Shown piece by piece: positions 30,965 to 37,975 of a stretch of 64,000 nucleotides of DNA. Made by a program: the position numbers and the translations under genes. The notes beneath the pieces are model-generated. The model did not search any database and was not told where the DNA came from. It saw only the letters and a list, made by a program, of their open reading frames with translations. Position 1 is the first letter of the stretch, and each line of letters starts with the position of its first letter. The stretch comes from Nocardioidaceae bacterium (lineage in GTDB: Bacteria > Actinomycetota > Actinomycetes > Propionibacteriales > Nocardioidaceae): assembly GCA_009780515.1 (NCBI GenBank), contig WQZX01000006.1, positions 21,492-85,491 of the forward strand, in the 5' to 3' direction.

Positions 30965-31486
30965 GTGACCGGCCCGAAGGTCGTCCTCGTCGGCCCGATG
31001 GGGGCCGGCAAGTCCACCGTCGCGGCCATCCTGGCCGACCGGTGGGGGCTGCCGGCCCGCGACACGGACACCGACGTCGAGGTGGCCCAGCGACGCTCGA
31101 TCCAGGAGATCTTCGTCGACGACGGCGAGGCGGCCTTCCGAGCGCTCGAGCGTGCGGCCGTGGCCGACGCGCTCGCCGAGCACGACGGCGTGCTGAGCCT
31201 GGGTGGTGGCGCGGTCCTCGCGCCGGAGACGCGCCAGCTGCTGGCCGGCCACACGGTGGTCTTCCTCAGGGTCGGGCTGGCCAACGCGGTGAAGCGGGTC
31301 GGCCTCGGCGAGAGCCGTCCGGTGCTCAACCAGGCGATCGGCGGCGTACGCACCCGGGTCAAGGCGCTGCTCGACGAGCGCACCCCGATCTACGAGTCGG
31401 TCGCCTCGATCTCGGTCGACACCGACGGCCGATCGCCGGAGGACGTGGCCGCCGAGATCGCCGAGCGGATCGGCGAGCTCGCCTGA
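30965..31486 (+). CDS. aroK: Shikimate kinase
   Basis: AroK phosphorylates shikimate at the 3-position with ATP. The 173-aa protein has the P-loop GPMGAGKST (about residues 10-18), the shikimate-binding DTDTDVE near 33-39, the GGGAVL motif near 79, and an RTRVKALLDERTPIYESVA lid/adenine region. The DTD motif (usually DTD followed by D/E) is intact. It starts at a GTG. A repeat-rich gap of 284 bp follows before aroB, which is normally directly adjacent. Confidence 0.94.
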   Translation: MTGPKVVLVGPMGAGKSTVAAILADRWGLPARDTDTDVEVAQRRSIQEIFVDDGEAAFRALERAAVADALAEHDGVLSLGGGAVLAPETRQLLAGHTVVFLRVGLANAVKRVGLGESRPVLNQAIGGVRTRVKALLDERTPIYESVASISVDTDGRSPEDVAAEIAERIGELA

Positions 31487-31515
31487 CGGGTGGGCGGTGC
31501 CCCGGCCCTGGTGGT

Positions 31516-31637
31516 GGGTCGTGTGCCTGACACATCGGGATTCGGGGGTGTGGGGCACACGACCCCCGCCAGCCCGGGCGTGGTGGTGGGTCGTGTGCCC
31601 CACACATCGCCCAGACGATGCATGAGGCACACGACCC
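31516..31637 (+). repeat. Two tandem stem-loop repeats with 12-bp perfect arms before aroB
   Basis: The 12-mer GGGTCGTGTGCC occurs at 31516-31527 and 31588-31599, each followed by its exact reverse complement GGCACACGACCC at 31554-31565 and 31626-31637. The copies are spaced 72 bp and share the flanks GTGGT before and ACACATCG after the first arm. The second loop contains a nested CATCG/CGATG stem. The pair fills most of the 284-bp gap between aroK and aroB. No gene is present here. The remainder to 31758 is GC-rich with nothing recognisable. Confidence 0.9.
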
Positions 31638-31758
31638 GGCCCCGCCCGCCGCCCGCGCCCGGCCCGCCTCGCTCCAGCCGCGCGATGCCGAGCACACGAG
31701 CCGCCGCGTGCACGACGCGGCCTCGGGCCCGCTCCGGAGCCGCATCGGCGCGCACCAC

Positions 31759-31764
31759 TAGGCT
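31759..31764 (+). promoter_or_regulatory. -10 box (TAGGCT) for leaderless aroB
   Basis: TAGGCT, then 6 nt, then the aroB ATG at 31771. With the hairpin repeats upstream it suggests that aroB-aroQ form a transcript of their own. Confidence 0.5.
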
Positions 31765-31770
31765 CGCCGC

Positions 31771-32886
31771 ATGGATCCTGCCGACTCGACCGTCCTGCAC
31801 GTCGGCGGCGCGAGCCCGTACGACGTGGTCGTCGGCCGTGGCCTCGCCGCACGCCTCCCCGGGCTGCTGGGCGACGAGGTCCAGCGGGTCGCCTTCCTGT
31901 ACGCCGCCGAGCTGGCCGAGCTGGCCCAGCCGGTGCTCGACGTGCTGCGCCCGGCGTACGACGTGCTGGCGCTGGGGCTGCCGAGCGGCGAGCAGGCGAA
32001 GTCGGCCGAGGTCGTCGCGCAGTGCTGGGACGCGTTGGGGGAGTCGGGCCTCACCCGCTCCGACGCCGTGGTGACCTTCGGTGGTGGAGCGACCACCGAT
32101 GTGGGCGGCTTCGTGGCGGCGACCTGGCTGCGCGGGGTGCGGGTCGTGCACGTGCCGACCACGCTGCTGGCGATGGTCGACGCGGCGGTGGGCGGCAAGA
32201 CCGGCATCAACACGGGTGCCGGCAAGAACCTGGTCGGCTCGTTCCACGAGCCGGCCGGTGTGCTGGTCGACCTCGACACCCTGCTCACGCTGCCGCGCGA
32301 GGAGCTCGTGGCCGGCATGGGCGAGGTCGTCAAGTGCGGCTTCATCTCCGATCCGGAGATCCTCGACCTCGTCGAGAAGGACCCTGCCGCGGCGACGGAT
32401 CCCACCGGCCCGGTGCTGCCCGAGCTCGTACGACGCGCCATCCGGGTCAAGGTCGACGTCGTGGTCGCCGACCTCAAGGAGACCGCCGGCACCGACAGCG
32501 GGGGCGGCCACCCGGGCCGCGAGGTGCTCAACTACGGCCACACCATGGGCCACGCGATCGAGCGCGCCGAGGGCTACACGATGCGCCACGGCGAGGCGGT
32601 CGCGATCGGCTGCTGCTACGTCGCCGAGCTGGCTCGTCGTACCGGCCACATCGACGACGCGCTCGCCGCCCGGCACCGGGCCGCGTTCGAGAGCGTGGGG
32701 CTGCCGACGACGTACTCCGGCGCGGACTTCGAGGATCTCCTCGCCGCGATGCGCGTCGACAAGAAGTCCCGTGGCAACACGCTGCGCTTCGTCGTGCTCG
32801 ACGAGCTGGCGAGACCGGTCGTGCTCAGCGGTCCGGCCGAGGACGACCTGCGCGCGGCGTACGACGTGATGGGAGGCGCGCGATGA
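31771..32886 (+). CDS. aroB: 3-dehydroquinate synthase
   Basis: AroB cyclises DAHP to 3-dehydroquinate using NAD and a metal ion. The 371-aa product carries the NAD loop FGGGATTDVGGFVAATWLRG (about residues 105-124), the VPTTLLAMVDAAVGGKTGIN signature near 128-147, GKNLVGSFHEP near 151, and metal-binding histidines in NYGHTMGHAIE near 255-265 and MRHGEAV near 271. All expected motifs are present. The stop overlaps the aroQ start (ATGA). Confidence 0.97.
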   Translation: MDPADSTVLHVGGASPYDVVVGRGLAARLPGLLGDEVQRVAFLYAAELAELAQPVLDVLRPAYDVLALGLPSGEQAKSAEVVAQCWDALGESGLTRSDAVVTFGGGATTDVGGFVAATWLRGVRVVHVPTTLLAMVDAAVGGKTGINTGAGKNLVGSFHEPAGVLVDLDTLLTLPREELVAGMGEVVKCGFISDPEILDLVEKDPAAATDPTGPVLPELVRRAIRVKVDVVVADLKETAGTDSGGGHPGREVLNYGHTMGHAIERAEGYTMRHGEAVAIGCCYVAELARRTGHIDDALAARHRAAFESVGLPTTYSGADFEDLLAAMRVDKKSRGNTLRFVVLDELARPVVLSGPAEDDLRAAYDVMGGAR

Positions 32887-33317
32887 CGAGGACGGTGTGG
32901 GTGCTCAACGGCCCGAACCTCGGCCGTCTCGGCCGCCGTCAGGCGGAGATCTACGGCGCGACGACGTACGCCGAGCTGGCACATCTCTGCGTCGAGTGGG
33001 GGAGCGAGCTCGGGCTCGAGGTGGAGGTGCGCCACACAAACCACGAGGGCGACCTCATCGACTGGCTGAACCAGGCCGCCGACGACGAGATCCCGGTGGT
33101 GCTCAACGCCGCCGCGTGGACCCACTACTCCCTCGCCCTGTACGACGCCTGCGCCCAGCTCACCGCGCCGCTGGTCGAGGTCCACATCTCCGAGCCCAAG
33201 CAGCGGCCCGAGGAGTTCCGCCACACGTCGTACGTCGAGCCGCACGCCGTCGCCACGATCAGCGGGCAGGGCATCGACGGCTACCGGCAGGCGCTGGAGC
33301 TCATCGCCCGTCGCTGA
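32883..33317 (+). CDS. aroQ: Type II 3-dehydroquinate dehydratase
   Basis: This dodecameric enzyme dehydrates 3-dehydroquinate to 3-dehydroshikimate. The 144-aa protein has the N-terminal loop VLNGPNLGRLGRRQAEIYG with the catalytic Arg and Tyr, HTNHEGDLIDWL near 51, NAAAWTHYSLALYDA near 75-89 and VEVHISEP near 99, all typical of type II enzymes. The usual GPNLNLLG reads GPNLGRLG here, a variant seen among actinobacteria. It ends the aro run. The 132-bp convergent gap to the minus-strand sigma factor gene has no strong terminator that I can see. Confidence 0.95.
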   Translation: MTRTVWVLNGPNLGRLGRRQAEIYGATTYAELAHLCVEWGSELGLEVEVRHTNHEGDLIDWLNQAADDEIPVVLNAAAWTHYSLALYDACAQLTAPLVEVHISEPKQRPEEFRHTSYVEPHAVATISGQGIDGYRQALELIARR

Positions 33318-33449
33318 TCGGACCTGATCGGGTCGGTCGGGCCAGTGGTGCGGGCCGTCCACGTGCGGTCCGTCGTCGCGGCAAGGCCCCCGCGGGGAGG
33401 CGGCCCGGGCAGCATCGCCCGTGCCGGGCGGCATCGCCCAGACCCGACG

Positions 33450-34019
33450 TCAGGCGAGCGTGAAGGTCGGGCGCGGCTCCGCCGTACGACGCAGCCGGGT
33501 CAGCCCGCGATGGCGCGCGACCCGCACGGCGGTGACGCTCATCCCGAGCGCCGTGGCGGTCTGGGCCGCGTCCAGGCCGGCCACCTCCATCGCGGCGAGC
33601 ACGTCCGCCTCGCGCGGGGACAGGCTGGCGAGCTGGCGGCGTACCCAGTCGGTCGCCGCGACCTCGTCGGCGACACCGGCGACCACGCCCCACGTCTCGG
33701 GCGCCACGGAGGTGTCGGTGGGATCGGTGCCGCGGCGGGCGCTGCGCCTGCGCGCGTTGAGGGTGAGGTTGCGGGCGATGCCGAAGGGCCAGCCGGCGAA
33801 CGCGTCGCCGTCGCCGGAGAAGTCGGCGATCGACTGCGCGGCGACCAGCCACGCCTCCGCGACGATGTCCTCGGCGGCGACGGCGACGTCCCCGCTGGGG
33901 CGTGACCGCAGCCAGACGAGCAGCCGCCCGGTGACGGCCTCGTAGAGGTCGCTCCAGGCGGCGGGGTCACCCCGGCGGGCGCGCTCTACCGGGTCGTCCG
34001 GATCGGTGGTCGTCGTCAC
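33450..34019 (-). CDS. ECF-like sigma-70 family RNA polymerase sigma factor
   Basis: The 189-aa protein shows the two-domain ECF layout: sigma-2 at about 15-85 (ARRGDPAAWSDLYEAV...AEDIVAEAWLVAAQSI...AGWPFGIARNLTLNARRR) and sigma-4 at about 125-180 (LASLSPREADVLAAMEVAGLDAAQTATALGMSVTAVRVARHRGLTRLR). The GTG at 34019 overlaps the stop of the upstream membrane-protein gene, so the two are translationally coupled. The target promoters cannot be read from sequence. In most ECF loci the anti-sigma gene comes second; here the membrane protein is encoded first. Confidence 0.9.
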   Translation of the reverse strand: MTTTTDPDDPVERARRGDPAAWSDLYEAVTGRLLVWLRSRPSGDVAVAAEDIVAEAWLVAAQSIADFSGDGDAFAGWPFGIARNLTLNARRRSARRGTDPTDTSVAPETWGVVAGVADEVAATDWVRRQLASLSPREADVLAAMEVAGLDAAQTATALGMSVTAVRVARHRGLTRLRRTAEPRPTFTLA

Positions 34020-34612
34020 TGGCCGTCCTGGCCCGAGCCGTTCCTGTTCTCGCCCTGGTTGCCCTGGCCTCCCTGGCCGTCCTGGCCGCCGCCCTGGCCG
34101 TCCTGGTTGCCTTGGGTCGACCCGCCGCCGGTGCCGCTTCGGCCCGGACCGCCCGAGTCGGCGTGGCCTCCCTGCGTCGTGGGCTGGTGGCCGCTGTCGT
34201 GCCGCGGAGTCCCGGCCGTCGACGTGGGAGGCGGGGCGGTCCAGCGGCCGCCCGGGGCGACGTAGGCCGGCGTGCCGGCGGTGCGCGACGAGCTGCCGGT
34301 AGGCACCGAGCGGGCGTGGTGCGGCGCAGCCGGCGTACTGGGCGGCGTGGACGGTGCGTCCGAGGTCGACACAGACGTGGCCGGTGCCGGAGCGTGGCCG
34401 CCGTGCGAGCCGCCGAGGAAGGCCGCCGTCGCCGCACCCGCGCCGGTCACCACGACTACCGCCGCGGCCGTGGCAACCGTGGCCAGCCAGCGTGGTCGCA
34501 CGAGGGCCGCCGGGTTCGACTGCAGCGCGAGCGCGCCGAGGCGCTCGGCGAAGACCGGATCGGCCGGTGTCGCCGGGATGGGGACCGAGAGGTCGGGTGC
34601 GGGCTGCTGCAT
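34016..34612 (-). CDS. Single-span membrane protein with Gly/Gln-rich exterior, partner of the sigma factor
   Basis: I recognise no named family. The 198-aa product has a short N-terminal part (about 43 residues, including FAERLGALALQSNPAALVRPRW), one membrane helix (about 44-67), then a long disordered Pro/Ser/Thr tail that ends in Gly/Gln/Asp-rich repeats (TQGNQDGQGGGQDGQGGQGN). Translational coupling with the sigma factor and the in-out topology suggest an anti-sigma role, but the zinc motif HxxxCxxC of classical ZAS anti-sigma factors is absent. A ribosome site GGCAGGA lies upstream of the ATG, and a hairpin with a TAGTCT box lies 32 nt away. Confidence 0.75.
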   Translation of the reverse strand: MQQPAPDLSVPIPATPADPVFAERLGALALQSNPAALVRPRWLATVATAAAVVVVTGAGAATAAFLGGSHGGHAPAPATSVSTSDAPSTPPSTPAAPHHARSVPTGSSSRTAGTPAYVAPGGRWTAPPPTSTAGTPRHDSGHQPTTQGGHADSGGPGRSGTGGGSTQGNQDGQGGGQDGQGGQGNQGENRNGSGQDGQ

Positions 34613-34634
34613 CGTGTTCCTGCCGTGGGAAGCG

Positions 34635-34664
34635 CGGCCCGCCCAGACTAGTCCGGGCGGGCCG
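34635..34664. terminator. Hairpin between the exported-protein gene and the sigma operon
   Basis: CGGCCCGCCC (34635-34644) pairs exactly with GGGCGGGCCG (34655-34664) around a 10-nt loop. The loop carries, on the minus strand, a TAGTCT (34650-34645) that could be the -10 box of the membrane protein/sigma operon. One element may therefore be both terminator of the upstream gene and promoter region of the next. Confidence 0.6.
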
Positions 34665-34677
34665 ACCCCCAGTCCTG

Positions 34678-35271
34678 TCAGTTCTGGCTGTTGCCGTCGC
34701 CGGAGCCCGAGCCGCTCTGGCTGTTGCCGTCGCCCGAGCCCGAGCCGCCCTGGCTGTCGTCGTCGCCGGAGCCCGAGCCGCCCTGGCTGTCGTCGTCGCC
34801 CGAGCCCGAGCCGCCCTGGCTGTCGCCGTCCTGGCTGTCGCCGGAGCCGGAGGGGTGCTGGGTGGTGTGGTGCGGGGCCTGGTGGTGCGCGGCAGGGGCA
34901 GGCGCGGAGCCGCCTTGGTCGTTGCCGTCCTCACCCTGGTCGTCGGACCCGGCGCCCGTGCCCTGGTCGTTGTTGCCGTCGGCGCCCGGGGCGGTGCTGG
35001 GGTCAGGGTTGTCGCCCTCGGTGTCCTGCGGCGCGGGGTTGTCGCCCTCGGTGTCCTCCGGCGCGGGGGTGTCCCCCTCGGTGTCAGCAGGGCCGTTGCC
35101 CTGGTCGTCTCCCGGCGCTGCGGTGGGTGTGGTGGTGGCGGTGGGGACCGTGGTGCTCGGGGCCGGCTGGCGCGACGGGGTGGCGGCCTGGACCGCGTAC
35201 GCGCCGCCGAGAGTGCCGATGAGGATCGCGGTCGTGCCGGCGGCGACCTGGAAGGCGGAGAGCTTGCGCAT
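34678..35271 (-). CDS. Exported low-complexity Ser/Gly/Asp repeat protein
   Basis: I recognise no family. The 197-aa product has an N-terminal hydrophobic signal or anchor (about residues 6-27, ending VQAATP) and then is entirely low-complexity: three 10-residue units of the form DTEGDxPAPx near 60-90, and four 11-residue units of the form SQGGSGSGDDD near the C-terminus, encoded by 33-bp DNA repeats. The second of two adjacent ATGs (35271) has the better spacing from AGGAG; 35274 is possible. Such acidic, disordered tails occur on surface proteins. It lies upstream of the sigma factor pair on the same strand. Confidence 0.7.
   Translation of the reverse strand: MRKLSAFQVAAGTTAILIGTLGGAYAVQAATPSRQPAPSTTVPTATTTPTAAPGDDQGNGPADTEGDTPAPEDTEGDNPAPQDTEGDNPDPSTAPGADGNNDQGTGAGSDDQGEDGNDQGGSAPAPAAHHQAPHHTTQHPSGSGDSQDGDSQGGSGSGDDDSQGGSGSGDDDSQGGSGSGDGNSQSGSGSGDGNSQN
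34683..34850 (-). repeat. 33-bp coding repeats in the low-complexity gene
   Basis: Four degenerate 33-bp units encode SQ(G/S)GSGSGD(D/G)(D/N). The two central copies are almost identical at the DNA level, a sign of recent slippage or gene conversion and of likely strain-to-strain variation. Confidence 0.8.
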
Positions 35272-35407
35272 CATGACTCCTGAGACAGTCGTGAGTGGAG
35301 TTGGACGGATTGCGGCGGACGGCTCGTCGGGCTGCCTGCCTCATGAGCCACATGTCGCCTGCGGCGCCGGGCATTACATCGGTTTCAGAACTTCGGTCAC
35401 GGCCGTC

Positions 35408-35413
35408 TAGACT
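35408..35413 (+). promoter_or_regulatory. -10 box (TAGACT) for efp
   Basis: TAGACT lies 115 nt upstream of the efp ATG in the 257-bp gap between the divergent exported-protein gene and efp. The start site would be near 35420, at the foot of the hairpin described next. The rest of the gap shows no gene. Confidence 0.45.
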
Positions 35414-35419
35414 CGGTCG

Positions 35420-35439
35420 CCGCCCGGTACGCCGGGCGG
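35420..35439 (+). promoter_or_regulatory. UACG-capped 8-bp hairpin at the predicted 5' end of the efp mRNA
   Basis: CCGCCCGG (35420-35427), loop TACG, CCGGGCGG (35432-35439) form a perfect stem closed by a UNCG-class tetraloop, among the most stable RNA hairpins. It starts 7 nt after the TAGACT box, so it would be the first element of the mRNA. A role in 5' protection or regulation of efp is inferred. Confidence 0.6.
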
Positions 35440-35528
35440 ACCGATCACGCGCGGGCGCACCCGCGACGTACTTCTTCATACTTCGCCGGCAACCTTCCGG
35501 CACGCGAGCGATAGGGCGAGACACGAGC

Positions 35529-36095
35529 ATGGCAACCACGAACGACCTGAAGAACGGCTTGGTGCTCAACCTGGAGGGCCAGCTCTGGCAGGTGGTGGAG
35601 TTCCAGCACGTCAAGCCCGGCAAGGGTCCTGCGTTCGTGCGCACCAAGCTCAAGAACGTCGAGTCGGGCAAGAACGTCGACAAGACCTTCAACGCCGGCA
35701 CCAAGGTCGAGACCGCGACCGTCGACAAGCGCACGATGCAGTACCTCTACAACGACGGCTCCAACTACGTCTTCATGGACGTGCAGACCTACGACCAGAT
35801 CGAGGTCGCCCCCGAGCTCGTCGGCGACGCCGCGAACTTCATGCTCGAGAACACCGAGGTCATCATCGCGACCAACGAGGGTCGCGTGCTCTTCATCGAG
35901 CTGCCCGCGTCGGTCGAGCTGACCATCACCTACACCGAGCCGGGCGTGATGGGCGACTCCGCGACGGGTCGCACCAAGCCGGCGACGCTCGAGACCGGTG
36001 CCGAGATCCAGGTCCCGCTGTTCATCGAGAACGGCGAGAAGATCAAGGTCGACACCCGCGAGGGCGGCTCCTACCTGAGCCGAGTCAAGGGCTGA
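35529..36095 (+). CDS. efp: Translation elongation factor P
   Basis: EF-P binds ribosomes stalled at polyproline and promotes peptide bond formation. The 188-aa protein has the three beta-barrel domains; domain I has the tip loop PGKGP at residues 30-34 with Lys32. A palindromic PGKGP loop is the mark of an actinobacterial EF-P subgroup reported to work without lysine modification; no epmA/epmB-like genes are nearby. The C-terminal signature ([16 protein letters not shown]) is intact. The ATG at 35529 is followed by the typical [13 protein letters not shown]. nusB overlaps its stop. Confidence 0.97.
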   Translation: MATTNDLKNGLVLNLEGQLWQVVEFQHVKPGKGPAFVRTKLKNVESGKNVDKTFNAGTKVETATVDKRTMQYLYNDGSNYVFMDVQTYDQIEVAPELVGDAANFMLENTEVIIATNEGRVLFIELPASVELTITYTEPGVMGDSATGRTKPATLETGAEIQVPLFIENGEKIKVDTREGGSYLSRVKG

Positions 36096-36499
36096 TGGCT
36101 GCTCGTTCCAAGGCCCGTCGGCGCGCGCTCGACGTCCTCTACTCCGCCGACCTGCGCGGTGAGACGGGCGTCGAGGCGCTCGCCCGGGTCTCCACCGAGG
36201 GCGAGGCGCCGTCCAACCCCTACACCGAGGTGCTGGTGCGGGGCGTGAGCGAGCACGTCGCCGGCATCGACGAGATGCTCGAGCAGTACTCCCAGGGCTG
36301 GACCCTCGCGCGGATGCCCGCCGTCGACCGCAACGTGCTGCGCATCGGCGCCTTCGAGGTCATGTACGCCGACGACGTGCCCGACCCGGTCGCGGTCAGC
36401 GAGGCGTTGGCGCTCGTGCAGGAGCTCTCGACCGACGAGTCGCCGGCGTTCGTCAACGGTGTCCTCGGCGCGATCGTCCGGAGCAAGCAGACCGCTTGA
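36095..36499 (+). CDS. nusB: Transcription antitermination factor NusB
   Basis: NusB binds boxA RNA with S10 (NusE) and supports rRNA transcription. The 134-aa all-helical product starts [19 protein letters not shown], the arginine-rich helix that contacts RNA, and contains the conserved LARMPAVDRNVLRIGAFE (about 69-86) and VNGVLGAIVR near the end. The ATG shares one base with the efp stop. The efp-nusB pair is conserved in actinobacteria and downstream of aroQ in many genomes. Confidence 0.95.
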   Translation: MAARSKARRRALDVLYSADLRGETGVEALARVSTEGEAPSNPYTEVLVRGVSEHVAGIDEMLEQYSQGWTLARMPAVDRNVLRIGAFEVMYADDVPDPVAVSEALALVQELSTDESPAFVNGVLGAIVRSKQTA

Positions 36500-36510
36500 C
36501 GCCATCGGCG

Positions 36511-36516
36511 TAGGGT
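36511..36516 (+). promoter_or_regulatory. -10 box (TAGGGT) for the flavin oxidoreductase gene
   Basis: TAGGGT is followed by 6 nt and the ATG at 36523, with no ribosome site; a leaderless transcript is inferred. Confidence 0.45.
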
Positions 36517-36522
36517 CGGTGC

Positions 36523-37896
36523 ATGGCGGACTCAGCCGAGGTCGATCTGGTCGTGGTGGGTCTCGGGCCGGGCGGCGAGCACGCCGCCGCCGAGCTCGCC
36601 GGAGCCGGCCTGGAGGTGGTCGGGGTCGACCGTCGGCTGGTGGGCGGCGAGTGTCCGTACTACGGCTGCATCCCGTCGAAGATGATGCTGCGCGCGGCCG
36701 GGCTGCTCGCCGAGGCGAGGCGGGTGCCCGGCACGGCCGGCAGCGTCGAGGTCATCCCGTCCTGGAGCCAGGTCGCGCGCCGGATCCGCGACGAGGCCAC
36801 CGACGACTGGGACGACGCGGTCGCGGTCGAGCGGCTGCAGAAGGCGGGCGCGCGGTTCGTTCGCGGCACCGGTCGCCTCGCCGGCCCCGGGCGCGTCGTG
36901 GTCGCGACCGACGAGGGTGAGCAGGAGATCCGCGTACGCCGCGGAGTCGTGCTCAACACCGGCACCGAGCCGGCGATCCCGCCGATCGACGGCCTCGCCG
37001 GCACGCCGTACTGGACCAACCGCGAGGCGGTCCGCGTCACGCGGCTGCCGCGCAGCCTGGTCGTGCTCGGCGGCGGCGCGATCGGCTGCGAGCTCGCGCA
37101 GGCGTTCGCCCGGTTCGGCGTACGCGTCACGATCGTGGAGGCCGGCGAGCGGATCCTCGGGCCGGAGGAGCCGGAGTCGAGCGAGGTGCTGGCCGCCGCG
37201 CTCGCGCGTGACGGGATCGAGGTGCGAACAGGCGTGGCCGCGCGCTCGGTCCGCCACGACGGCGGCTTCCACCTCGCGCTGGACGGCGGTGAGTCGATCT
37301 CGGCCGACGAGCTGCTGGTCGCCGTCGGCCGCACCAGCAACCTGCGCGACATCGGCCTCGAGACGGTCGGTCTGGACCCCGGTGTCCGCTTCCTCGATCC
37401 CGACGAGCGGATGCGTGTCGGCGAGGGTGTCTGGGCGATCGGGGATATCACCGGCAAGGGAGCGTTCACCCACATGTCGATGTACCAGGCCGACGTCGCC
37501 GTCCGCGACCTGCTCGGCCGCGAGGGTGCGCCTGCCGACTACCGCGCGGTCGGACGCGTCACCTTCACCGACCCCGAGATCGGCTCGGTCGGCATGACCG
37601 AGCGGCAGGCACGCGATGCGGGCCTCCGCGTCCAGGTCGGCACGACCGACCTGGCGACGTCCAGCAGGGGCTGGCTGCACGTGCCGGGCGGCGCCGGCGT
37701 CGTGAAGCTGGTCGCCGACGCCGACCGCGGCATCCTGGTCGGCGGTACGACGGCCGGCCCGTCGGGTGGCGAGATGCTCGGCTGGCTGGCGACCGCCGTC
37801 CATGCCGAGGTGCCGGTCGCGACGCTGCGCTCGATGCACTTCGCGTACCCCACCTTCCACCGGGCCATCGAGCCCGCCCTCGACGCGCTCGCCTGA
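36523..37896 (+). CDS. FAD/NAD(P)-dependent pyridine nucleotide-disulfide oxidoreductase
   Basis: The 457-aa protein is related to dihydrolipoamide dehydrogenase and mercuric reductase. It has the FAD loop VVGLGPGGEHAAAEL (about 8-22), the redox-active pair in GECPYYGCIPSK near 41-52 (CxxxxC), the NAD(P) loop VLGGGAIGCELAQAFARFG near 181-199, the second FAD motif WAIGDITGKGAFTH near 305, and the dimerisation domain. The C-terminal active-site segment of lipoamide dehydrogenases (HxHPTxxE) reads HFAYPTFHRAIEP, so the proton-relay His is replaced by Tyr. It is therefore probably not a lipoamide dehydrogenase; the substrate is unknown. Confidence 0.88.
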   Translation: MADSAEVDLVVVGLGPGGEHAAAELAGAGLEVVGVDRRLVGGECPYYGCIPSKMMLRAAGLLAEARRVPGTAGSVEVIPSWSQVARRIRDEATDDWDDAVAVERLQKAGARFVRGTGRLAGPGRVVVATDEGEQEIRVRRGVVLNTGTEPAIPPIDGLAGTPYWTNREAVRVTRLPRSLVVLGGGAIGCELAQAFARFGVRVTIVEAGERILGPEEPESSEVLAAALARDGIEVRTGVAARSVRHDGGFHLALDGGESISADELLVAVGRTSNLRDIGLETVGLDPGVRFLDPDERMRVGEGVWAIGDITGKGAFTHMSMYQADVAVRDLLGREGAPADYRAVGRVTFTDPEIGSVGMTERQARDAGLRVQVGTTDLATSSRGWLHVPGGAGVVKLVADADRGILVGGTTAGPSGGEMLGWLATAVHAEVPVATLRSMHFAYPTFHRAIEPALDALA

Positions 37897-37936
37897 GCGG
37901 TGCGACCGCCTGGGATTGCGGATCGGCTCGCTCGGG

Positions 37937-37942
37937 TAGGTT
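37937..37942 (+). promoter_or_regulatory. -10 box (TAGGTT) for the ParA-like gene
   Basis: TAGGTT precedes the GTG at 37976 by 33 nt. A CGGAGGT ribosome site lies at 37964-37970, so this is a conventional leader. Confidence 0.4.
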
Positions 37943-37975
37943 GGTGCCGCCGTCCACCCTGCTCGGAGGTGCCAG

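Noticed and set aside
33318..33449. Terminator between aroQ and the convergent sigma factor gene
   Set aside because: Only GC-rich partial repeats such as GGGC(A/G)GCATCGCCC are present; no stem comparable to the other terminators in the window.
33450..34934. A single 494-codon protein fusing the sigma factor with an upstream low-complexity region
   Set aside because: The upstream part is an out-of-phase reading of the membrane-protein and low-complexity genes; the GTG at 34019 with GTGA overlap gives a normal ECF-sized protein.
34678..35271. Reading the low-complexity locus as a collagen-like gene
   Set aside because: The repeats are 10 and 11 residues long and do not follow the Gly-X-Y triplet.
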